Below, one piece after another: positions 25,849 to 33,269 of a stretch of DNA of 64,000 nucleotides. The notes below the pieces were generated by a model. That model was not told the DNA's origin, ran no database searches, and saw only the letters and a program-made list of their open reading frames with translations. Origin of the DNA: Dethiosulfatibacter aminovorans DSM 17477 (GTDB lineage: Bacteria; Bacillota; Clostridia; Tissierellales; Dethiosulfatibacteraceae); the NCBI RefSeq assembly GCF_900142005.1, contig NZ_FQZL01000013.1, positions 1 through 64,000 of the forward strand, written 5' to 3'. The stretch's first letter is position 1. The number at the start of each line of letters is the position of its first letter. A program made the translations under genes and the position numbers.

Positions 25849-27258
25849 ATGAACAAAGTACCTGTTGTGGGACCAACCTACGAGGAGATGCTTCATCCCT
25901 GGAAGATTGATCCTGAAACGAGAAGAGCGGCTTTTTATATGAAGACCAAGGACATGCTTCATCCCTTGAACCTATACAATATTACATGGAGAAGTATAAA
26001 TGATGAAATTGCATATTTCATGCTTCCTCCAAGTTTTACAGGAATCAAGGCGAACATAGTTGTTATGTATGCCAAGGATTTTCCCACTGGCAGCCACAAG
26101 GTGGGACCCACCTATTCGGTTCTTACTGAGAAGACTGTGCTGAAAGAGGTTGATCCCTTGAACCACAAGCTTATCTGGCCTTCCACGGGAAACTACGGTG
26201 TTGGAGGTGCATGGGTGAGTTCTAGGATGAACTACGACTCTCTTGTGATACTGCCGGAAGAAATGAGCAAGGAAAGATTTGACCTCATAAGGCTATATGG
26301 GTCTGATGTAATCGCCACTCCTGGTTGCGAGTCAAACGTGAAGGAAATTTATGACAAAACCAAGGAGCTTAAGCGTCATGATCCTGAAAGGATAAGGATA
26401 CTTAACCAGTTTGACAGTTTTGCAAATTACAGGTTCCATGAGTATGTGACGGGAAATACCATGGTGGAGCTGGTAAAGGAGGAGAATATAGGAAACGGGG
26501 AGATAGCTTCAGTCGTTCTGACAGTGGGATCGGCAGGAACCATAGCCTGCGGAGACCGTATCAAGAAGCACTTCCCAAATGCCAAGATTGTCGCAGGGGA
26601 GCCTGTACAGTGTCCCACACTGTCTCTTAACGGTTATGGAGGACATGACATCCAGGGCATAGGGGACAAGCATGTCACATGGATACACAATGTCATGAAC
26701 TGTGATGGTGTGGTGCAGATAGACGACATGGACTGCAAGAGGATGCTCAAGGTTTTCACGACGAAGGTAGGAAAGGAATATTTGAAGACCGTTCTGGGAG
26801 AGGAAACTGTTGAATTCATTTCCGACAAGATAGGAATATCCAGTGTTGCAAATATCATTGCTGCAATAAAGACTGCAAAATACTATGATCTGGAGGAGGG
26901 AGACAACATCCTTACGGTTGCCACGGATTCAATAGACAGGTACCATTCCGTGATAGACAAGATGCCTGAAATCGACAGATACAGTGCCAAGAACATCTAT
27001 GACAGGGTAATAAGGTTCCAGGAGCCTTCCTTCTTCTTTGAGGGAGACATGGACAACAGACGGAGATGGCACAATCTCAAGTACTATACATGGATTGAAC
27101 AGCAGGGCAAGACAATAGAGGAGCTCAATATGCAGATGAAGCAGTCATACTGGAACGAAAAAGCTGCACAGGTAGAGGATGCAGATAGGCTTATTGTTGA
27201 ATACAGGGAAAAGCATGCCGCAGAGCTCAGGGAAATCTTGGGTGTTTTAAATGTTTGA
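25849..27258 (+). CDS. Fold-type II PLP-dependent enzyme (candidate ammonia-lyase)
   Basis: A 469-aa cysteine synthase/tryptophan synthase beta-like PLP enzyme. The Schiff-base lysine is probably K84 in TGSHKVGPT; STGNYGVGGAW is the asparagine loop and TVGSAGTIACGD the phosphate-binding glycine loop. It is not a recognisable YgeX (diaminopropionate ammonia-lyase, about 400 aa), yet it occupies the position that ygeX has in purine clusters, so it may perform the equivalent lyase step. AAAGGAGA ribosome site; overlaps the hyuA-like gene by 8 bp. Confidence 0.8.
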   Translation: MNKVPVVGPTYEEMLHPWKIDPETRRAAFYMKTKDMLHPLNLYNITWRSINDEIAYFMLPPSFTGIKANIVVMYAKDFPTGSHKVGPTYSVLTEKTVLKEVDPLNHKLIWPSTGNYGVGGAWVSSRMNYDSLVILPEEMSKERFDLIRLYGSDVIATPGCESNVKEIYDKTKELKRHDPERIRILNQFDSFANYRFHEYVTGNTMVELVKEENIGNGEIASVVLTVGSAGTIACGDRIKKHFPNAKIVAGEPVQCPTLSLNGYGGHDIQGIGDKHVTWIHNVMNCDGVVQIDDMDCKRMLKVFTTKVGKEYLKTVLGEETVEFISDKIGISSVANIIAAIKTAKYYDLEEGDNILTVATDSIDRYHSVIDKMPEIDRYSAKNIYDRVIRFQEPSFFFEGDMDNRRRWHNLKYYTWIEQQGKTIEELNMQMKQSYWNEKAAQVEDADRLIVEYREKHAAELREILGVLNV

Positions 27259-28531
27259 TCTTGGCATTGTAAAGGGGAAAGTGTATCTGGACGGCAAATT
27301 TGCTGAAACAAACGTATATATAAGAGATGGAAGCATTGAAAAGGTCAGTGATGAAGAACTTGACTGTGAAAGGACCCTTGATGCAAAAGGAAGGCTTGTC
27401 CTTCCGGGATTCATCGATCCCCATGTGCATTTCTCCCTTGACCTTGGGGAATTCAGTTCCAGGGACGATTTTGAATCAGGATCGAGGGCGGCAGCATTTG
27501 GCGGGGTTACAACATTTTTGGATTTCACCAGACCTATACACAACCATGATGAAGCATTGGAAGCGATAAGGGAAAGGAAGAAAGAAGCTGTAAAATCATG
27601 TGTGGATTATTCCCTTCATCTAACCCTTGGAAATTTTTCGGGAGATGTTGAAAAACTCGTGGGTATCTGCAGGGAGGAAGGTCTTGGCAGCATAAAGGTA
27701 TTTACTGCATATTCAGAATCAAACAGGAGATGTTCCTATGAAGTGATTGAAAGGATTCTGAAAAAGGATATTCTTCTCATGTCCCATTCCGAGGAGGACG
27801 AGCTTGTAAGCCCCGTATGGGATGAGGTGGCAACATACGAGGAGTCAAGACCCGTAGAAGCTGAAATGACTGCTGTTGAAAGGTTATGTATTTCCGCATC
27901 AAGCAAGGGAAGACTTTACATAGTCCATGTTTCGTCAGGGTCAACCGTTGAGATGGTCAAGGATAAATTCGGACAGTTCCTGAATAGAAGCATATTCCTT
28001 GAAAGCTGTCCCCACTACTTCAACCTTTCTTCCGACCTGTATGGGAAAGAGAATGGCAGGATTTATCTCATGGCGCCTCCCTTGAGGTCGAAGGATGAGG
28101 TAAAAAAAATGAAAGAAAACATTGGTTTTCTTTCAACTGTGGGAACTGACCATTGTCCATTCATGAAGGAAGAAAAGCTCAAGTATGAAAGGGCTGACAA
28201 GGTGCCAAAAGGAATAGGCAGTATAGAGTATTCGTTCTCTCTCATGTATACACTTTTTGGAAATGAGATTATTCCAAAATTCACATCTTCTCCTGCTGAA
28301 ATATTCGGATTGAGGAAAAAGGGAAGGATAGCCGAAGGATTTGACGGTGATATTGTAGTCTACGATGAAAATATTTCCCGGGAAATAGACGGAGGAGTTT
28401 CCAAATGCGACTATTCCGTTTATGAAGGAAAGGAAACAAGGGGAAAAGTAGTCACTACCATATCAGGGGGCAGGATAATAATGGATGATGGAACATTCTA
28501 CGGTGGAAGGGGAAGATTTATCAGGAGGTGA
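27251..28531 (+). CDS. hyuA: Dihydropyrimidinase/hydantoinase family amidohydrolase
   Basis: A 426-aa cyclic amidohydrolase. The metal-binding residues are all visible: DPHVHFS, the carboxylated-type Lys in SIKVFTAY, His in LMSHSEED and IVHVSSG, and Asp in GTDHCPF. Such enzymes open hydantoin, dihydropyrimidine or allantoin rings; HyuA is a standard component of the anaerobic urate degradation cluster and probably opens a purine-derived ring here. It is preceded by the PLP enzyme with overlap and followed after 3 bp by the SsnA-like gene. Confidence 0.9.
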   Translation: MFDLGIVKGKVYLDGKFAETNVYIRDGSIEKVSDEELDCERTLDAKGRLVLPGFIDPHVHFSLDLGEFSSRDDFESGSRAAAFGGVTTFLDFTRPIHNHDEALEAIRERKKEAVKSCVDYSLHLTLGNFSGDVEKLVGICREEGLGSIKVFTAYSESNRRCSYEVIERILKKDILLMSHSEEDELVSPVWDEVATYEESRPVEAEMTAVERLCISASSKGRLYIVHVSSGSTVEMVKDKFGQFLNRSIFLESCPHYFNLSSDLYGKENGRIYLMAPPLRSKDEVKKMKENIGFLSTVGTDHCPFMKEEKLKYERADKVPKGIGSIEYSFSLMYTLFGNEIIPKFTSSPAEIFGLRKKGRIAEGFDGDIVVYDENISREIDGGVSKCDYSVYEGKETRGKVVTTISGGRIIMDDGTFYGGRGRFIRR

Positions 28532-28534
28532 ACC

Positions 28535-29800
28535 ATGAAGGCAATAATAAATCTCAAGATTTACGATTATGAGAATTATATAGACAACGGATATATAATC
28601 TTCGACAAGAAGATTATAGAAGTAGGCCACATGGATGGCTTCAAGTCATCCCATGAAAGGATTGACGGAAAGGGAAAGCTGCTCATTCCAGGGTTGGTGA
28701 ATTTTCACACCCACGTTTATTCGACACTTTTCAGGGGTTTGGATATGAAGGCATCGCCACAGAATTTCAAGGAATTGCTTGATGATGTCTGGTGGAAGTT
28801 CGATTCAAGGTTGCTCCTTGAAGATATTGGCCTAAGTGCTGAAGTATACTGTGACGAATGCCTGAAGTCGGGAGTCACATCAATTATAGACCACCATGCC
28901 AGCGGTGAGGTAAGCGGAAGCCTTGACGTTTTGAGAAATGTAATCATCAAGAAATTTGGAATGAAGGCAATGTTCTGTTTTGAAACCAGCGACAGGTTTG
29001 ATCTTGGAGAATGCATAAGGGAAAACCTCCATTCTGTTAACCTGGGAGATGGATTGTTCGGGTTGCATGCGCTCATGTCCTTGAGTGACGAGTCACTTGA
29101 AAAAATTAAGATATATGCAAAGAACAGTCCCATACATGTTCATGTTGCCGAGAGCATCGAGGATGAAGAGCACTCCATAAGAGAATATGGAATGACGGTT
29201 GTGGATAGGCTTGATAAATTTGGACTCCTTAACGAAGACTCAATACTTGCCCATTGTGTCAACATAAACGACAGGGAAGGAGAGCTTATAGGAAGAAAAA
29301 AATGCGCAGTGGCGCTTAATCCGACATCCAATATGAATAATGCAGTAGGCATCTTCGATTACAATCTCTTCACAAGGAATAATATAAAAATACTGATAGG
29401 TACTGACGGACTTGGCGTCAATGTCATGAGGGAGTGGCAGAACTTGTATTATATGGGGAAGCAGTCCACTGGAAATCCCAGCGGAATAGTACTTGATGAA
29501 ATAAGAAACCATATTGTGGAGTCCTACAGATATTTCAACAGAATATCAGGATCCAGGATAGGAAGGATTAAAAGCGGTTATGATGCTGATTTTCTGGTTT
29601 TCGACTACAATCCTCCAACTCCAATGAATAGTGACAATGCATTTGGCCATGTATTTTTTGGAGTATTCGACAGTATGAAGCCCAGGTATGTCATTGCAGA
29701 CGGGCATTACAAGATCAACGACTACAAACCACAGATTGAATTTGAGATGAGGCACGATCTGGTGAATGATCTATGGGAAAGGATCGGTGAGACACTATGA
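28535..29800 (+). CDS. ssnA: SsnA-like amidohydrolase
   Basis: A 421-aa metal-dependent hydrolase of the chlorohydrolase/guanine deaminase superfamily. NFHTHVYSTLFRG provides the HxH, HVHVAES and LAHCVN the further His ligands, and IGTDGLGVN the Asp. The sequence GLDMKASPQNFKELLDDVWWK is typical of SsnA, a putative aminohydrolase always found with ygeW/hyuA/ygfK-type genes. Its exact substrate is unknown; a purine catabolic intermediate is inferred. AGGAGGTGAACC ribosome site; ATGA overlap with the next gene. Confidence 0.88.
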   Translation: MKAIINLKIYDYENYIDNGYIIFDKKIIEVGHMDGFKSSHERIDGKGKLLIPGLVNFHTHVYSTLFRGLDMKASPQNFKELLDDVWWKFDSRLLLEDIGLSAEVYCDECLKSGVTSIIDHHASGEVSGSLDVLRNVIIKKFGMKAMFCFETSDRFDLGECIRENLHSVNLGDGLFGLHALMSLSDESLEKIKIYAKNSPIHVHVAESIEDEEHSIREYGMTVVDRLDKFGLLNEDSILAHCVNINDREGELIGRKKCAVALNPTSNMNNAVGIFDYNLFTRNNIKILIGTDGLGVNVMREWQNLYYMGKQSTGNPSGIVLDEIRNHIVESYRYFNRISGSRIGRIKSGYDADFLVFDYNPPTPMNSDNAFGHVFFGVFDSMKPRYVIADGHYKINDYKPQIEFEMRHDLVNDLWERIGETL

Positions 29801-30867
29801 AGACAGGAGTAAAGCTGTTTGGAAAAACTTTTAACAATCCCCTGTTGCCTGCATCAGGACCGATAGTGGGAGAGCTTGAGACCCTTGAATATTTCAATGA
29901 TTCATTGACAGGTGGAATAGTGACCAAAACAATTTCAGTGGAAGGTGCTGTTGTTAAAAAGCCATGCATAATAGCTACAAGGCACTGTGTATACAATACG
30001 GAATTGTGGAGCGAATATCCCCTGGAGAAATGGTCTGTGGATATCCTTCCCAAATTAAGGAAGAATCTCAAAAAGCCCCTTATAGTAAGCGTGGGATATA
30101 CTGCGGAGGAACTTGAAATAGTGGTTCCCCAGGTTGAGGAATATGCTGATTTTTTCGAAGTCAGCACCCACTATGGGAAGGACAGGCTGGATTCCCTGGT
30201 TACGAGGATATGTGAGCTTACGGACAAGCCTGTATTCATAAAGCTCAGTCCCCATATAGAGGATTATCTCGAGTTTGTTGAGATAGCCGTCAAATGCGGA
30301 GCAAAAGGAATAGTTGCAATAAATTCCCTTGGCCCCGGAGTCGTAGTTGATTTGAAAACCAGAGCCGTGAAGCTTGGAATAGACGGCGGGAAATCATGGG
30401 TTTCCGGACCAAGCATAAAGCCTGTGGCCTTGAATCGCGTCGTCAACATTAGAAAGAGATTTCCCGATCTTCCCATAATAGCCTGTGGAGGAGTGGAGAA
30501 TGCAGAGGATGTCCTTGAATTCATTCTGGCGGGGGCAGACCTGGTGCAGATGCTTTCATCTGCCCTTATGAAGGGAAGGGGTCTTTTTGACAAGATAGTT
30601 GGGGACCTTCCTGAAGTAATGGAAAAATACAATATAGAATCAATAGAGGAATTGAGGAAGACGGATCTTGTACTTGAACCGAAAGGTGAAGGAGGCTATC
30701 CCCTGGTGGATTATGATGTTTGCACAAGGTGTGGCATCTGCACCGGGATTTGCCCCCAGATGGCACTGACCCTTGAGGATAAAATAATTGTAGACAACGA
30801 GAAGTGCATCAATTGCGGACTTTGCCAGTCAAAATGTCCCGTTGAAGCAATAAGGGGAGTTCTCTAA
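29797..30867 (+). CDS. Dihydroorotate dehydrogenase-like flavoprotein with C-terminal ferredoxin domain
   Basis: A 356-aa protein. Residues about 3-290 form an FMN-binding TIM barrel (NPLLPASGPIVG, VFIKLSPHI, IACGGVENAEDVLEFILAGADLVQM). Residues about 305-352 hold two [4Fe-4S] motifs, CTRCGICTGICP and CINCGLCQSKCP. This is the architecture of PreA, the catalytic subunit of dihydropyrimidine dehydrogenase. In this cluster it could replace part of the large flavoprotein YgfK and reduce or oxidise a ring intermediate with ferredoxin-type electrons. No partner PreT-like subunit is in the window. Confidence 0.85.
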   Translation: MKTGVKLFGKTFNNPLLPASGPIVGELETLEYFNDSLTGGIVTKTISVEGAVVKKPCIIATRHCVYNTELWSEYPLEKWSVDILPKLRKNLKKPLIVSVGYTAEELEIVVPQVEEYADFFEVSTHYGKDRLDSLVTRICELTDKPVFIKLSPHIEDYLEFVEIAVKCGAKGIVAINSLGPGVVVDLKTRAVKLGIDGGKSWVSGPSIKPVALNRVVNIRKRFPDLPIIACGGVENAEDVLEFILAGADLVQMLSSALMKGRGLFDKIVGDLPEVMEKYNIESIEELRKTDLVLEPKGEGGYPLVDYDVCTRCGICTGICPQMALTLEDKIIVDNEKCINCGLCQSKCPVEAIRGVL

Positions 30868-32096
30868 TGGCCGAGTACTACCTGGAATGTATAACCTGCG
30901 GCAGGAAGTACAAACCTGAAAAAGGATTGTACTGGTGCAGCGATTGCGGTTCAATCATGGGTACACTTCAGGTCATATATGATTATGAATCATTGAAGAA
31001 ATTAGAAGACTGGAAAAAGGTTTTTTCGCCAAAGGGCAGTATAGTGCAGTTTGAGAAGCTTCTTCCTGTCGGGTTTTCAACCGATATCGACAGATTCATT
31101 GGAGGGACACCTCTGTTTAAGTTCAGGAATAAATTCGGAATTAAAGATATGATGATTAAGTTTGACGGAATAAGCATGTCGGGGTCATACAAGGACAGGG
31201 CGAGCATCATAGCAGTTAACAAGGCGCTGGAGGAGGGTTATGATACCATATTCTGCGCTTCCACCGGCAATGCAGCATCATCCCTCGGCCTTTTGAGTGC
31301 CCATACAGCACTGGAAACATATATCTTCGTTCCTGCCACAATACCGGGAGGCAAGCTTGCCCAGCTGGTTGCAGCGGGAGCGAAGATCATATCCATAGAA
31401 ACTACTTATGACCAGGCTTTCGACATATCTCTGGAAATAGGTCTCAGGAACAACTGGTACTGCAGGAATTCCGCAGTGAATCCATATCTGTTGGAGGGTA
31501 AGAAAACGGGAGCTTATGAGATACTTGTACAGAACAAATATGAAGTTCCGGATTATTGCATAGTGGCAGTTGGAGATGGAACCGTGATAAGTTCTCTATG
31601 CAAGGGTTTCAGTGAATTCTACAAGCTGGGCCTTGTTGAAAAAACACCAAAGGTAATAGGCGTACAGGCTGAAGGCGCTGCCACAGTGAAGCATGTATTT
31701 GAAAAGGGAAGACCATTCAAGCCCATAATTGAAGATGCAGACACAGTGGCGGACAGCATATGCGTAGGAAATCCAAGGGATGTAATAAAGGCATGCTCCT
31801 TCATGGAGGAAAACGGAGGATATTTCGAAAGTGTAAGTGATGAGGAAATATTGGCTGCAATAGCCCAACTGGCAGGAGAAACAGGGGTCTTTGCGGAGCC
31901 TGCAGGAGCTGCACCTCTTGCCTGTCTAAAGAAGCTGCTTTTTAAGGGAGTTATTAACCCTGGAGACGATGTATGCCTTATGGTTACCGGCAATGGTCTG
32001 AAGGACGTGGATGCCCTTGGAAAGATGAGCGATATCAGGAAATACACTGTTGAAGAAGCATACAAACTGTTTGAGGGGGTAAAGAATGAGGTTTAG
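30867..32096 (+). CDS. Threonine synthase-like PLP enzyme
   Basis: A 409-aa fold-type II PLP enzyme. The N-terminal cysteines CITCGRKY and WCSDCG form a zinc-ribbon-like head; the catalytic lysine is K109 in SGSYKDRAS, with STGNAASSLG and VAVGDGTVIS following. Sequence fits the threonine synthase family, but the gene lies between a purine flavoprotein and a hydroxylase FAD subunit (1-nt and 11-bp overlaps), so it may act as a beta-elimination ammonia-lyase on 2,3-diaminopropionate or a similar product rather than on phosphohomoserine. No hom or thrB gene is near. Confidence 0.85.
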   Translation: MAEYYLECITCGRKYKPEKGLYWCSDCGSIMGTLQVIYDYESLKKLEDWKKVFSPKGSIVQFEKLLPVGFSTDIDRFIGGTPLFKFRNKFGIKDMMIKFDGISMSGSYKDRASIIAVNKALEEGYDTIFCASTGNAASSLGLLSAHTALETYIFVPATIPGGKLAQLVAAGAKIISIETTYDQAFDISLEIGLRNNWYCRNSAVNPYLLEGKKTGAYEILVQNKYEVPDYCIVAVGDGTVISSLCKGFSEFYKLGLVEKTPKVIGVQAEGAATVKHVFEKGRPFKPIIEDADTVADSICVGNPRDVIKACSFMEENGGYFESVSDEEILAAIAQLAGETGVFAEPAGAAPLACLKKLLFKGVINPGDDVCLMVTGNGLKDVDALGKMSDIRKYTVEEAYKLFEGVKNEV

Positions 32097-32826
32097 AGAG
32101 ATAGTACAACCGACGACCCTTGATGAGGCCGTCAATGAAATGAAAAACAGTAAATTCACCGTCATTGGAGGAGGGGTCTTTCTCAAGCTCCAGAAGGGAT
32201 GTGTAAACAAGGGAATAGACCTGTCGAAGCTCGGCCTTGATTATATCAGGGAAGAGGAAGGCAGGATATGCATAGGATCCATGACTACCCTGAGGGAGAT
32301 TGAAAAAAGTACTGTCCTTCCGGACTGCATGGTTCAGTCTGTCCTTCAGATTGGAGGAGTTGGACTTAGGAACATAGCAACCATAGGTGGAAGTGTATGT
32401 GGAAAATACTCTTTCTCAGATATAGGAACTGCTTTGATAGCCCTGGATGCCAGGCTCAAGTTCCATCTTGGAGGAGAGCTTCCAATGATTGAGTACTTCC
32501 ATTCAAACATAATGAAAAACGACATACTTTTGGAGATATCCTTTAAAAAACCAGGGTTTTCTTCATTCAAAGCCTTCAAGCACAACTATACGGATTTTGC
32601 CCTTGTGAACATCTGCCTCACTTCGGGAGACAAGATAAGGATTGCAGTGGGGGCAAGGCCGGGTAAGGCTGTGATAATAAAGGATATAAATACAAAGCAC
32701 AATGCACGGGAGCTTCTGAGGGATGTTGAGTTTTCAAGTGACTTCAGGGGAACGGGAAACTACAGGAGAAGCGTAGCTGAAACCATGTTGTCGGACATAT
32801 TGAAGGAGGGATTGTTTTGGAAGTAA
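32086..32826 (+). CDS. Molybdenum hydroxylase FAD subunit (set C)
   Basis: A 246-aa FAD-binding subunit resembling set A rather than set B: VIGGGVFLKLQ, IGSMTTLREIE, NIATIGGSVCG. The usual AGGT is GGGV, so flavin binding may be altered, or electrons may leave another way. It is shorter than set A by 22 residues. It overlaps the threonine synthase-like gene by 11 bp and the FeS gene by 10 bp. Confidence 0.88.
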   Translation: MRFREIVQPTTLDEAVNEMKNSKFTVIGGGVFLKLQKGCVNKGIDLSKLGLDYIREEEGRICIGSMTTLREIEKSTVLPDCMVQSVLQIGGVGLRNIATIGGSVCGKYSFSDIGTALIALDARLKFHLGGELPMIEYFHSNIMKNDILLEISFKKPGFSSFKAFKHNYTDFALVNICLTSGDKIRIAVGARPGKAVIIKDINTKHNARELLRDVEFSSDFRGTGNYRRSVAETMLSDILKEGLFWK

Positions 32827-33269
32827 AGCTGAAGGTAAACGGAAGGGAATATATTCAATCAATAAAACCGGACGAATTCCTTTTGGACACTCTTAGGGAC
32901 CTTGGAATCAAAAGCGTCAAAAGGGGCTGTGACACAACCTCCTGCGGAGCCTGTTCAGTGATCGTTGATGGTAAGCTGGTCCCGTCATGTTCCTTTCATA
33001 CCATAAGGGCACAGGAAAAGGAAGTAACTACTGTCGAAGGGATATACGAAGAAGCCGACAAGATTGCAGGATATCTCACTGCAGAAGGTGTGGAACAGTG
33101 CGGATACTGTTCACCCGGTCTTGTGATGGCGGTTTATTCAATGAAGGATGAACTTGAAGATCCAACACTTGAAGAAATAAAGCATTATCTTGCAGGGAAT
33201 CTCTGCAGGTGTTCCGGATATGAAGGCCAGCATAGGGCCATACTAAAATATCTGGAGGTGGAAAGATGA
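32817..33269 (+). CDS. Molybdenum hydroxylase 2Fe-2S subunit (set C)
   Basis: A 150-aa iron-sulfur subunit with GCDTTSCGACSVIVDG, CGYCSPGL and LCRCSGYE. The start is TTG 32817, supported by a strong AAGGAGGG site 6 nt upstream and by alignment with set A. ATGA overlap with the catalytic gene. Confidence 0.94.
   Translation: MEVKLKVNGREYIQSIKPDEFLLDTLRDLGIKSVKRGCDTTSCGACSVIVDGKLVPSCSFHTIRAQEKEVTTVEGIYEEADKIAGYLTAEGVEQCGYCSPGLVMAVYSMKDELEDPTLEEIKHYLAGNLCRCSGYEGQHRAILKYLEVER

Noticed and set aside
25849-27258. Annotation as YgeX (diaminopropionate ammonia-lyase)
   Set aside because: Length and motif surroundings differ from YgeX; only genomic position supports it.
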